A stretch of 64,000 nucleotides of DNA from Closterium sp. NIES-65. Its lineage: Eukaryota; Streptophyta; Zygnematophyceae; Desmidiales; Closteriaceae. Both the position numbers and the translations under genes were made by a program. Positions 1-9,148 of this stretch are shown here, in pieces. The notes under the pieces were generated by a model that ran no database searches, was not told where the DNA came from, and was given only the letters and a program-made list of their open reading frames with translations. Location of the stretch: positions 1,178,501-1,242,500 of the forward strand of contig CANXME010002001.1 of NCBI GenBank assembly GCA_948144175.1, read 5' to 3'. Position 1 is the first letter of the stretch. Every line of letters begins with the position of its first letter.

Positions 1-209
1 ACACCCCCATAGGCAAAGTGGGGGAGAACAAGGGGTCACAAGACCAGTCAAGCAAAGCAAAGCAAGCTCAGGGTGGATCACAAAGTCACCACACAGTCCG
101 AGCACAAGAGCAGGGCCAGAGGCCAGTTCACATGCAGGAGTACAGACATATATATAAAACTAGACAAGCAAGAGCAGGAATATATATATATGTCACAGTA
201 CAAGTGAAG

Positions 210-3200
210 TCAAGAGGAGAGCAAGTGAGGCAAGATAGGTACAAGACCCAGCTGGGTGCAAAAGCGCTGATGGTCACAAGGCGCGAGTGCCTTCGTGAAC
301 ACATCAGCAGTGTTGGCCTCAGAGGCCACGTACGCAAGTCGCAACTGACCACGCTGCTGCAGCTCACGAGCAAGGAAGTAGCGGAGAGCAATGTGCTTCG
401 TTCTGTGCTCCAAGCGCTGCTCTCGACACAAGGCCAGCATGGCCTTGTTGTCTACGTACAGCACTGGAGGAGAACGAGGCGGCTCTCCAAGGTCAGTCAG
501 CAGGTAGGTGAGCCAGCGAAGCTCCTGTGCAGCCATGGCCCCGGCGTAGATCTCAGCCTCACAGCTGGAGCCGAGAACCGAAGACGAGCGAGTAGACCGC
601 CACGAGACAGAGCCGGAACCAAGGCTGAAGGTGTAACCCTGTGACGACCGCTGCGTAGCCTGGTCGTCAGCCCAAGAAGCGTCCGCGTGGCCGGTAAGGA
701 CCACTGGACTCCGCCCTCCAAGCACAAGCCCCATGCCCGACGTACTGCACAGGTAGCGCAATACCCTCTTCGCTGCAGCCATGTGCTCTGGTCTGTGTCT
801 CCCAGGAGCAACATAGCGTGCATGAATGCTCAGAGGGTATGCAAGGTCAGGTCGTGTGCAGGTCATCAGGTACATGAGGTAGCCAACAAGCTCTGCATAC
901 GGACCACTCGACTCTACGGACTCATCCGAAGGCAGAGCTGAGAGTGAGTGGCGAGTAGGCAGAGGAGTGGCCTGAGGCGAGGAGTACGTGAAGCCGAAGC
1001 GCTGAAGGACCTGCTGCACCATGTGTGACTGAGTCAAGGTAATGGTGCGGCGTGCTCTGTCCCGAGTGATCTGCAAGCCAAGGTAGCTGCGCAGTTCACC
1101 CAGGTCTGTGCACGTGTGTCTCTTCAGCAGTTCGGACTTCACGTAGGCGAGTCCAGCAGTGTCCGCTGTGGCAAAGACCAAGTCGTCGACGTACACGAGG
1201 ATGTAGAACGGCGGCAGTGAAGTGTCGGTGCGCAGAAACAGCGACGGGTCAGCAGTAGAAGGAGCAAACCCAAGAGCCGCAAGCGTAGTCCTCAGTGTGT
1301 CGTGCCACTCACGCGGTGCCTTGCGGAGACCGTAGACTGGCCGTCGGAGGCTCCACTGGGTGCCAGGAGGGAAAGTCCCAGTGAAGCCAGGTGGACGGCG
1401 CAGCCAGATCTCCTCGTGCAGGCTACCCTGCAGGAACGCAGTGCTGAAGTCGAGAGAGTGAAGCTCGTAGTCGCGCTGAGCGGCTATGTGCAGCAGCACC
1501 CGAAGAGTGGTCATCTTCGGGGTGGGAGAGAAGGTCTGAAAGTAGTCAACTCCCTGCCGCTGACTGAAGCCACGAGCAACGTACCGCGCCTTGAAGACAG
1601 GTGGAGAGCCCGGCGGCCGCTTCACCCGGAAGATCCACATGCCACTGACGATGTTCGCCCCAGGAGGGGGAACTGCGTCAACGTAGGTGCCTGTGGACTT
1701 CCAGGAAGCCATCTCTGCATCCATAGCTGCCTGCCACTGAGAGGAGTAGGGACCCTCTACGGCCTCCGCGTAAGAACGCGGAGTCGGGATGTCTAGTGCA
1801 TCCGGGTCTCCCTCAGGGGCAAGCAGTACAGACGCGAGATGAGGTGAAGCAGCCGCTAGACACTGTAACTCCTCCTGTCTGTCCTCTAGGACGTCCGTGC
1901 CAAGAGCACACTCACCCCCGACGGACGGAGGACAGACAGACGCAGACTCAGCAACAAGACCAGCAGCGTAGTCGAGACGACAGCGAGCAGCAAAGTCAAC
2001 GAGCTCAGCGACTAGAGCAGACGCAGCAGTGGACTCAAAAGAGGGGTCAGTGACGACAGTAGCAAGCAGACGCGTGACAGTAGGACTGGCAGCGCGAAGA
2101 GAGTCCGACTCAGGGTCGGCAAGCGCAGGAAGAGAGGACTCAGGAGGCGAAGGCAGAGGAGAGGAAGGCTCCAACAGTGACTGCGACTGGACAGGCTGTG
2201 GACACTCTACCGAAGGAGAAAGACCAAGAACCTGCTGTAGGAGTGGAACGAAGTACGGCCGAGGCCACGCGGCAGCTCCAGACTCAGCAGGGACAGCACC
2301 AGCACCCTCAGCGACAGCACCAGCGCCACCAACACCTCCAGCGGCAGGACCTCCAGCAGCACCAGCAGTAGAACCACCGCCAGGACAGACAGCAGTAGTC
2401 TCAGCACCAACACCCTCAGCAGCTCCAGCTCCAGTAGGACCCGCAGGCCCAGCAGCTCCGGGACCGGCAGCACCAGCACCCTCGACGGTCGACGAAGCTC
2501 CAGCTCCAGCAGCACTCCTCCAGCGGCGAGCAAACCACTCGCGCAGCTCCTGTGGAGAGAGGGGCTCCCGGCGAGACGCAGCAGCAGGAGAAACCCCAGG
2601 CTCAGCAGCTCCAGACTCAGCACCCCCAGGCACAGCAGCTCCAGACGTAGCACCCCCAGGCTCAGCAGCTCCAGACTCAGCACCTCCAGGCTCAGCAGCT
2701 CCAGACTCAGCACCCCCAGACTCAGTAGCTCCAGCTCCAGTAGGACTCGCAGGCCCAGCAGCTCCGGGACCGGCAGCACCCTCAGCAGGCGAAGAAGCTC
2801 CAGCTCCAGCAGCACGCCTCCAGCGGCGAGCAAACCACTCGCGTAGCTCCTGTGGAGAGAGCGGCTCCCGCCGAGACGGAAGAACCGGAGAGCCCCCAGG
2901 TCCAGCAGGCGCAGGCTCCGCACCTCCAGGCCCAGCACCCCCAGGCTCAGCAGCTCCTGACGTAGCACCCTCCGGCTCAGCACCCCCCGGCTCAGCACCC
3001 CCAGACTCAGCACCCCCCGGCCTCGCACCCCCAGGCTCAGCACCCCCAGGCTCAGCACCCCCAGCAGCAGCACCAGACTCAGCAGCAACCTCGACGGGCT
3101 CGACCGTGTCTACCTGGGACACACCCGAAGGGGCAGGAACCTGAGGGGGGAGGGGGTCTACCGGGGGGGGAACTGGTACCAGGAAGTCCGGTGGGGGGGG

Positions 3201-5270
3201 AAGGGAAGGAGTACGGTAGGGGAAGAGGCGGTAGAAGGGGACTGACTCGTCGAACGTGACGTCCTGGGAGGACAGAACACGACGAGAGGAGGGGTGGTAG
3301 AACTGCCACCCTGGAGCGTCAGGGGGGAAGCCAAGGAAGACACAGGGAGCAGCACGGGGGGACAGCTTGTCCGCAGACAAGTCGCGGACAAACGCCCGAG
3401 ATCCCCAGACACGGAACGCAGACGCATCGCCGACCTTCCCCGTCCACAGTAACACTGGGGACATCGCGGGCCGAGAGACCCTGGGGTGAAGGTTGAGCTG
3501 ATGCGCCGCGTACCGAATCGCAAACGGCCACAGAAAATGGGGGGCAGCCGCATGCATCATGGACGTACGAGCGACATCCATGACCATGCCAATGCGGCGC
3601 TCAGCAATCCCATTTTGCTGTGGAGAGTCCGGAAGCGTAAAGGTCTGGCGGATCCCCTGTGCACGACAGTAGTCTCGCAGAAGGCGAGAGGAGAACTCCC
3701 CACCTCGGTCAGAGTGCAGACGCAGAACAGGAAAGTCCGAGCCGAAGCTCCTCCTGAGCTGGAGACGAGCCTCGCGGATCCAGTCGATCAGCACCTCAGT
3801 GACAGCACCCTTGCTGCGCAAGGGGAAGACTGAGGTGTAACGCGAGTAGTCGTCAACCACCAACAGGAAGTAGCGCTCGTGACCCTGCCCACGGACGGGG
3901 GCCGGGCCCCACACGTCCATGTGAAGCGTCTGCAGAGGAGCCTCTGTCGGGGGAAACTGGGAGGAGTGAGGAGCAGCCCTGAGGCGCCCCTCGACACAGG
4001 GGACACAGGAAGGTCCTGGTCCCGAAGGAAGGGGAGGGAGAGACTGGGGAAGACCAGAGACAAGGACACGGGAAGCCATGCCCCGAAGACGGGGCAAGGA
4101 GGGGTGGCCTAGACGGTGGTGCCACAGAAGAGTCTCGTGAGACAGGAGGCGACACGAACAGGGGGCAGACTCAGGACCAGACCTGGACGCAGCAGCAAAC
4201 ACCTGACCCGACGCTGCTACCTGACCGGACGCGGGGACAGGAGGAGACTCAGTGGTCAGGGTGTAGAGGCTCGACCCCAGCCGACGCGAGAACGTGGCCA
4301 GGTGCCGGCCTGTGCGTGCGTCCGTGCAGTGGGTCACCCGCTGACTCGCAGGAGTGAACTGGTGAACCCCCGCATCCTGTAGGTCTGCACCACTCACCAA
4401 GTTCGTCGAGAACGAGGGGAGGTACAGGCCAGACAGGGTGCCCGAGGGGGCAGCCGGACACGGGAGGACCGTGGAGAAGTGAGCGAGGACAGGACCCCCA
4501 GAGGGGTCAGCCAGGGAGACTGCAACCGGCCGACCAAGCGGCGTGAGTGTGGTGCGGTCCCGAAAGAAGGAGCGAGAAGCCCCAGAGTCAAGTGTAAAGG
4601 TGAGGGAGGCCGAAGCCAACGCGGTACCTGAGAGCGCAGCCTCACCCGCACCTGAGGAAGCAGACTCACTAGCACCTAGAGCAGCAGCCGCACCTGTACC
4701 TGGAGCAGGAGACTCACTAGCACCCAGAGCAGCAGCCTCACCAGTAGCTAGAGCAGCAGGTCCTATACCTGGGTCAGGCGGGACGCACAGGTGACCGGCA
4801 CGGTCAGCACTAGTAGGCAATGCATACATGGCAGTGAGAATAGCATCATAGTCAAGAGCATATATATCTACCCTCTGCCTAAGCAACTCCACCCAGTCGG
4901 GAAGCTCAGCCTCGTCGCCAAACACGGTACGCCAGGCGTCGCTCAGACGGGCGAAGCAGCGGGACGGTGTATGACTACGTGTCCCACAAGGCTGACCAGT
5001 CCGAGTACCAGTGCGAATCACGTAAGAGCAGCGAACAGCACTGAGAGACCCTCCACTCTGAGCGTACCACTCACGAAGCTGGCGAGGCGTGAGAGACACG
5101 CGAGAGGGTCGCGGGAGCTGCATCTGGCCGCCACCACGAGTAGAAGCAGCAGGAGTGGTAGTAGGAGTAGCGTCGCCACCCCTACAGCCCCAACCAGCGT
5201 ACCACTCACGCAGCTGCTGGGGCGTGAGGGACTCACGCCGGCGTCGCTGGGGCTGCATTTGGCTCCGCAA
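210..5270 (-). CDS. pol: R1 copia polyprotein (NC-like, protease, integrase, RT, RNase H), intact
   Basis: This 1686-residue frame encodes the retrotransposition enzymes. In order: two LTPxQLREWY modules (about 16-24 and 60-69); a zinc-knuckle-like C81/C95/H100/C105 set; aspartic protease DSGAS at 228-232; integrase zinc-binding H385/H389/C422/C425; integrase core D452, D521, E557; a Pro/Gly/Ala-rich spacer (about 700-1050) with GGAEP-type repeats and two SPQELREWF modules; reverse transcriptase with YVDD at 1360-1363; and RNase H acids D1530, E1573, D1607 and D1656. All expected catalytic residues are present and there are no stops. The start at 5270 is the first ATG of the frame. The usual copia gag domain is missing upstream, so how capsid is supplied is unclear; trans-complementation by R6- or R9-like gag is an inference. 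Confidence 0.93.
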   Translation of the reverse strand: MRSQMQPQRRRRESLTPQQLREWYAGWGCRGGDATPTTTPAASTRGGGQMQLPRPSRVSLTPRQLREWYAQSGGSLSAVRCSYVIRTGTRTGQPCGTRSHTPSRCFARLSDAWRTVFGDEAELPDWVELLRQRVDIYALDYDAILTAMYALPTSADRAGHLCVPPDPGIGPAALATGEAAALGASESPAPGTGAAAALGASESASSGAGEAALSGTALASASLTFTLDSGASRSFFRDRTTLTPLGRPVAVSLADPSGGPVLAHFSTVLPCPAAPSGTLSGLYLPSFSTNLVSGADLQDAGVHQFTPASQRVTHCTDARTGRHLATFSRRLGSSLYTLTTESPPVPASGQVAASGQVFAAASRSGPESAPCSCRLLSHETLLWHHRLGHPSLPRLRGMASRVLVSGLPQSLPPLPSGPGPSCVPCVEGRLRAAPHSSQFPPTEAPLQTLHMDVWGPAPVRGQGHERYFLLVVDDYSRYTSVFPLRSKGAVTEVLIDWIREARLQLRRSFGSDFPVLRLHSDRGGEFSSRLLRDYCRAQGIRQTFTLPDSPQQNGIAERRIGMVMDVARTSMMHAAAPHFLWPFAIRYAAHQLNLHPRVSRPAMSPVLLWTGKVGDASAFRVWGSRAFVRDLSADKLSPRAAPCVFLGFPPDAPGWQFYHPSSRRVLSSQDVTFDESVPFYRLFPYRTPSLPPPPDFLVPVPPPVDPLPPQVPAPSGVSQVDTVEPVEVAAESGAAAGGAEPGGAEPGGARPGGAESGGAEPGGAEPEGATSGAAEPGGAGPGGAEPAPAGPGGSPVLPSRREPLSPQELREWFARRWRRAAGAGASSPAEGAAGPGAAGPASPTGAGATESGGAESGAAEPGGAESGAAEPGGATSGAAVPGGAESGAAEPGVSPAAASRREPLSPQELREWFARRWRSAAGAGASSTVEGAGAAGPGAAGPAGPTGAGAAEGVGAETTAVCPGGGSTAGAAGGPAAGGVGGAGAVAEGAGAVPAESGAAAWPRPYFVPLLQQVLGLSPSVECPQPVQSQSLLEPSSPLPSPPESSLPALADPESDSLRAASPTVTRLLATVVTDPSFESTAASALVAELVDFAARCRLDYAAGLVAESASVCPPSVGGECALGTDVLEDRQEELQCLAAASPHLASVLLAPEGDPDALDIPTPRSYAEAVEGPYSSQWQAAMDAEMASWKSTGTYVDAVPPPGANIVSGMWIFRVKRPPGSPPVFKARYVARGFSQRQGVDYFQTFSPTPKMTTLRVLLHIAAQRDYELHSLDFSTAFLQGSLHEEIWLRRPPGFTGTFPPGTQWSLRRPVYGLRKAPREWHDTLRTTLAALGFAPSTADPSLFLRTDTSLPPFYILVYVDDLVFATADTAGLAYVKSELLKRHTCTDLGELRSYLGLQITRDRARRTITLTQSHMVQQVLQRFGFTYSSPQATPLPTRHSLSALPSDESVESSGPYAELVGYLMYLMTCTRPDLAYPLSIHARYVAPGRHRPEHMAAAKRVLRYLCSTSGMGLVLGGRSPVVLTGHADASWADDQATQRSSQGYTFSLGSGSVSWRSTRSSSVLGSSCEAEIYAGAMAAQELRWLTYLLTDLGEPPRSPPVLYVDNKAMLALCREQRLEHRTKHIALRYFLARELQQRGQLRLAYVASEANTADVFTKALAPCDHQRFCTQLGLVPILPHLLSS
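2580..3090 (-). repeat. R1 coding tandem repeat in the integrase-RT spacer
   Basis: Degenerate short repeats encode Gly-Gly-Ala-Glu-Pro/Ser units on the minus strand. The same region differs in copy number in R4, R6, R7, R9, R10 and R11, so it is a hypervariable linker. In the other strand and frames it gives long leucine- or proline-rich shadow ORFs. Confidence 0.8.
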
Positions 5271-5389
5271 GTAGAAGCAGGAGCAGGACTAGCAGCAGGG
5301 AGGCAGGCAGCCAGGCAAGCCAAAAGGCAGGCATGCAGGCAAGCAGGCGACGCGCAGCGTGCTAGCAGTGCAAGAGCTCACCAGTGGTG

Positions 5390-6260
5390 GGAAGAGTAGG
5401 CTCGGCGACTCAGCGGCTCGGCAGCTCGGCGGCTCGGCGGCTCGGGCGACTCGGGCGGCTCGGCGGCAAGGCGGCTCGGCAGCAACTGCAGCTCAGCAGC
5501 TCGGTGACTCGGCGGCTCGGCGGCAGGGCGGCTCGGCAGCAACTGCAGCTCAGCAGCTCAGCGACCCGGCGGCTCGGCGGCAGGGCGGCTCGGCTGCTGG
5601 GCGGCTCGGGTGCAGGGCGGCTCGGCGGTGGGGCGGCTTGGCTGCTGCAGTGGGAGATGAAGGAGGAGGAGAAGCAGGGGAGGCCACACACCTGCCACCC
5701 CTCTGCTGGCCTCTCAGGTCGCCTCAGGTCGCCTCGACAGGCGACGGGAAAAGGGGGGGGGGGGGGGGGTGGTGGGGGCCGGTAGGTGCAGCGGCGGGGC
5801 CAGCAGGTGCAGTTGCGGGGCCGGTAGAAGGGGACGGCAGGAGCCGTCAGGAGGGGACGGCGGGGCCGTTAGGAAGGGACGGCGGGGCCGTCACGAAGGG
5901 ACGGCGGGGCCGTCAGGAGGCGACCGGGCCGCGACGGGGGCAGGCGGCGGGGCCGCGTAAGGGCCTGGGCGGGGCCGCGACAGAGCCGTCGGCGGGGCCG
6001 CGTGAAAGCCGGGGCAGGGCCGCGTAGAAGCCGGGGCGGGGCCGCGCGAGAGCAGGCGGCGGGGCCGCGAAGGAGCCGGGGCGGGGCCGCGTGAGAGCAG
6101 GCGGCGGAGCCGCGTAAGGGCCTGGGCGGGGCCGCGACAAAGCCGTCGGCGGGGCCGCGTGAAAGCCGGGGCGGGGCCGCGTAGAAGCCGGGGCGGGGCC
6201 GCGCGAGAGCAGGCAGCGGGGCCGCGAAGGAGCCGGGGCGGGGCCGCAGGGGAAATGGCG
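5390..6260 (-). repeat. R1 GC-rich leader tandem arrays
   Basis: The region between primer-binding site and pol is made of GC-rich arrays: GGCGGCTCGGC-type units at about 5400-5640 and GGGGCCGCG-based units at about 5890-6250, with a block of roughly 160 bp duplicated. GGCAGGCA repeats lie next to it at about 5295-5350. No protein domain is recognisable. It occupies the place of gag in the gag-bearing elements. Confidence 0.8.
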
Positions 6261-6324
6261 ACCCGAGGGGTCGCTAAAAAAAAGATCGCGCCTCGGGGGG
6301 CGCTTCGGTGGGCCCAAAAAAAAC

Positions 6325-6340
6325 GGTCCGTAGAAGGACC
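6325..6340 (-). other. R1 hairpin next to the primer-binding site
   Basis: GGTCC (6325-6329) pairs with GGACC (6336-6340). It lies directly 3' of the primer-binding site in element orientation and is followed by the GGGCCC motif. The same position holds a different but paired stem in R2, R3, R6, R7, R9, R10 and R11. Confidence 0.6.
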
Positions 6341-6352
6341 CGCTCTATACCA

Positions 6353-6485
6353 TGTGAGAATAAGCGAACAGGAATGGATGAACTAGCAGTGAAAATGAGT
6401 ACAAGTAGGAAACCCTAGAATTGTGTACCCCCTATAGGCTAACCCACTGTAGCCTACACAAGCATAACATATATAATGTTTGACA
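6353..6485 (-). repeat. R1 5' LTR
   Basis: This 133-bp LTR starts TGTGAG and ends TTTGACA on the plus strand (TGTCAAA to CTCACA in element sense). It abuts the primer-binding site CGCTCTATACCA on its left, the reverse complement of an initiator-Met tRNA 3' end. It carries the family core: ACCC, a short gap, then CCCACTGTAGCCTACACA. Confidence 0.92.
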
Positions 6486-6615
6486 ACGTAAGCATATTCA
6501 TCAAATGAATTGATGAATATGTCTCCCAGTTTTAATTTGAACGAACTAATAGTTTGTGTCAGTTAACGAATAAATATTATACTACCGCTTCCCCAGCCTA
6601 GCATGGGGGGGAAGT
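6486..6615. other. Host AT-rich sequence left of R2, with a perfect hairpin
   Basis: This non-element sequence continues at 9149 on the other side of R2. No gene was seen. It contains a perfect inverted repeat at 6493-6521: 12-bp arms CATATTCATCAA and TTGATGAATATG around a 5-base loop. Confidence 0.6.
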
Positions 6616-7561
6616 TGTCAAATATACTAAGTAGTCGGGCCTAGGCTTAGTAGCAGGCCCTACGATATCAGGAATTTTAACCTGAAATTCCTGATTTTCA
6701 GGGTTTTTTTTTTACCTACTCTGAAAATCCAGTGTTCAGCTTTTCCTAGGGCTGATTTTTCAGCCTTCACATGCCACATGACTCTGAACTTTCAGCAATT
6801 TTTTTGAAGTGACACTAATGCCTTAACGTTGTAACGAGTTTGACCCTAAAAGCGAATCCTACTAGGTATGAGTGTACTTGACCGGAAGTACTGGGAAAAT
6901 CAGATTCCCGCGGTGTCAGCAGGGCCGGTCGTTGACTATCGGACAATTTTGCCCACACTGATGGCCCCTTAGTTGGCGCGCCTGGTCCGTTCATTGGCCA
7001 CATTTGCAACATTGAGTGACTTGACCAATTACAAGGTTGCAGCACAGAGATGCTGGCAGGCTGCGCTGCGAGGGATTCTGGCAGTCTAGGTCGTGCTGGC
7101 AAGCACTGATGCATCCACGCCTCCCATCCGTGCTACCTGCCATCCAGCCTCACATCCCGTTGTGCTGTTTGCTTCCTTCCTAGTGTTTTTACTACTAGTA
7201 AAATAAAGTCTACTAGTATCAGCCTTTTTCTGTAGGGAACACTGATGCATCAGACTTTTTTTTTAAGTAACACTGAACTTTCAGACTTTTTTTTTAGGCG
7301 AGCCTGACGATCAGGGTCTAGGGGCAGAGGGACCCTAATACCCTTACGTGCCTAAAAGTGAATCTGAGGGCCTGCCTAGTAACCTAGGCCACAGGAAGAC
7401 TAGAACGAGGCACCACGTACGAGCGAGAGGTGTGAGCACGAACAGAAAATGAGGAAGGAATGATTGGACTAGCAAGCACCAGGATACAAATAGCAAACAA
7501 CACTATTTGTACTCACTATTGAGTACCCCACTGCAGGCTACACAAACAACATATTATGACA
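6616..7561 (-). repeat. R2 3' LTR, split by MITE M1
   Basis: The LTR parts are 6616-6653 and 7383-7561, matching 8926-9143 with scattered differences. The interruption is M1 plus its target duplication. The LTR contains an inverted GGCCTAGGCT palindrome, and M1 landed in its centre. Confidence 0.9.
6654..7374. mobile_element. M1: hAT-like MITE inserted in the R2 LTR
   Basis: A 721-bp insert begins CAGGCCCT and ends AGGGCCTG (8-bp terminal inverted repeats). It is flanked by an 8-bp duplication with two mismatches, CTTAGTAG and CCTAGTAA. The uninterrupted LTR at 8926 gives the empty-site reference. An internal 10-bp inverted repeat (6668-6677 and 6685-6694) lies near the left end. No transposase frame was seen. 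The 8-bp duplication and CAGG-type ends suggest the hAT superfamily. Confidence 0.82.
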
Positions 7562-8316
7562 CACCCCCATAGGCAAAGTGGGGTATAATCAGTACAGCAT
7601 GAAGTCATAAAATAGTCCACAAGCCCAAGTAAAGCTCGGGGTAGTCACAGAGGGCATGTGAGGAGGAGGAGGGACTGTGAGAGGAGAGGAGATGGGAGGC
7701 GACGGCGGAAGCTGCAGACACACAGGAGCTGCTGGCTCAGTGGCTATCGAAGCAATGGCCCGGACTACAAGAGTAACTGGCTCCGCGGAGATTGTAGCCT
7801 CCTGACTGGAGCAACTGACCCACAGGCGACTGGCGACTACCGGAGATTGTAGCCTCCGGACTACTAGTGCTGCTGGCGACACGACTGTGACCTCCGCTCA
7901 ACCTCCGCCAACTGCCCCACGCCCCTATCACACACCCCGTGCTGAACCCCTAACTCCACTGCCACGTCACCCCCCTAGGGCCACTCCCCTCGGCTCCCAC
8001 ACCTCCACCCCCCCCAGCAGCAGCTGCAGCAGTGGGAGACGAAAAAGGAGGAGGGGAAAGGGAAGGGAAGCACCCACACCTCGCACCCCCATGCTCGCCA
8101 CCCCACACCCCCACCACCGCGGAACGCACGGCGGAATGGGAGCAATGGGCAGCACGGGGGGGGGGACGGGACGGGCTGCAGGGACGGGCCGCGGGCTGCT
8201 GCAGGGGTGGCTCGCGCGGATCCTGGGGCGGCTGCTGCAGGCACGAGCTGCTCCAGGGGCGGCTGCTGCAGGTGCGGGCTGCTCCAGGGGCGGCCGCTGC
8301 AGGTGAAAGGTAGGAG

Positions 8317-8348
<32 letters not shown>

Positions 8349-8379
8349 AGGGGGGGAAGGGGGGGAGGAGCGCAGCCCC

Positions 8380-8790
8380 CAGGGCGCCCCGACGGGCGAC
8401 GAGAAAGGGAGCCGCGCGGGCCCCCGAGAGCGCCTCGACGGGCGACGGGAGGGGACCGCGCGCAGGCCCCCGCGGTCGCCACGACGGGTGACGGGAGGGG
8501 AAGCCGCGCAGGCCCTTGAGAGCGCCTCGACGGGCGTCGGGAGGGGACCGTGCGCGGGCCCCCGTGGTCGCCACGACGGGCGACGGGAGGGGAGGCCGCG
8601 CGGGTCCCCGAGAGCGCATCGACGGGCGACGGAAGGGGACCGCGCGCGGGCCCCCGTGGTCGCCACGACGGGCGACGGGAGGGGAGGCCGCGCGGGCCCC
8701 CAAGAGCGCCTCGACGGGCGACGGGAGGGGACCGCGCATGCCCCCCAAGGGCACCACGACGGGCGCCACGTAAGGGTAAACCGCCACGCG
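8380..8790 (-). repeat. R2 GC-rich tandem array
   Basis: Units of roughly 60 bp contain CGACGGGCGACGGGAGGGG, repeated about six times with small changes. Confidence 0.8.
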
Positions 8791-8896
8791 CCCCGAGCGC
8801 GCGGCGGGCAGAAACCCTAATTTCGGCGCCGCGCACCACGGGGCGCGCGGCGGACAGTACGGCAGCGGAAGCAGGTGGTGGGCCCATACACAGGAA

Positions 8897-8914
8897 GGCG
8901 GTAGAGATGCCGCC
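8897..8914 (-). other. R2 hairpin next to the primer-binding site
   Basis: GGCGG (8897-8901) pairs with CCGCC (8910-8914). It is in the same position as the autonomous-element hairpins but with a different paired sequence. Confidence 0.5.
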
Positions 8915-8925
8915 CTCTGATACCA

Positions 8926-9143
8926 TGTCAAATATACTAAGTAGTCGGGCCTAGGCTTAGTAGCCTAGGCCACAGGAAGACTAGAACGAGGCACCACGTA
9001 CGAGCGAGAGGTGTGAGCACAAACAGAAAATGAGGAAGGAATGGTTGGACTAGCAAGCAGCAGGATACAAATAGCAAACTCTAAGGGGTTGTACTCACTA
9101 TTGAGTACCCCACTGCAGGCTACACAAACAACATATTCTGACA
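8926..9143 (-). repeat. R2 5' LTR
   Basis: This 218-bp LTR runs TGTCAAAT to CTGACA, next to the CTCTGATACCA primer-site complement. The right flank GAAGT matches the left flank of the element. Confidence 0.92.
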
Positions 9144-9148
9144 GAAGT

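Larger units (their letters stand above)
1..6485 (-). mobile_element. R1: Ty1/copia LTR retrotransposon, 3' LTR cut off by window edge
   Basis: Minus-strand copia element. Its 5' LTR (6353-6485), primer-binding site, GC-rich leader, a single long pol frame (5270-210), 3' UTR and polypurine tract (about 2-20) are all present. Position 1 is the last base of the 3' LTR, because the internal start CACCCCCATAGG follows directly, as in R7 and R11. The element lacks the UBN2-type gag seen in R6, R9 and R10. The 5 bases on the right flank are ACGTA; the matching duplication would lie left of the window. It is the only element here with an unbroken pol frame, so it may be the youngest full coding copy, although LTR identity cannot be tested. 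Confidence 0.93.
7562..8925 (-). other. R2 internal region, no coding capacity seen
   Basis: It contains a polypurine tract and a 3'-terminal block resembling the autonomous 3' UTR (7562-7660), a conserved box around TGCAGCAGTGGGAGAC (about 8020-8050), a poly-G run (about 8312-8350) and GC-rich tandem repeats (8380-8790). Long ORFs on both strands here are products of GC-rich repeats without recognisable domains. Confidence 0.75.
6616..9143 (-). mobile_element. R2: non-autonomous copia-derived LTR element
   Basis: The element is bounded by the 5-bp duplication GAAGT (6611-6615 and 9144-9148). The LTRs are about 218 bp (6616-7561, interrupted by a MITE; and 8926-9143). The primer-binding site complement CTCTGATACCA abuts 8926, and the polypurine-tract complement CACCCCCATAGGC follows 7561. 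The internal part (7562-8925) has GC-rich repeats and no pol domain. Its 3' end and an internal box match R5 and R8, so these are members of one non-autonomous group, presumably mobilised by autonomous relatives such as R1. Confidence 0.9.

Noticed and set aside
2029..3144. Long plus-strand Ala/Pro/Ser-rich ORF opposite R1 pol
   Set aside because: It is the antisense of the GGAEP-type repeat; similar antisense ORFs appear in every copy of the spacer and have no domain.
7950..8954. Overlapping Arg/Pro/Ala-rich ORFs on both strands in R2
   Set aside because: All frames stay open because of GC-rich tandem repeats; no start context, domain or conservation with R5 or R8.
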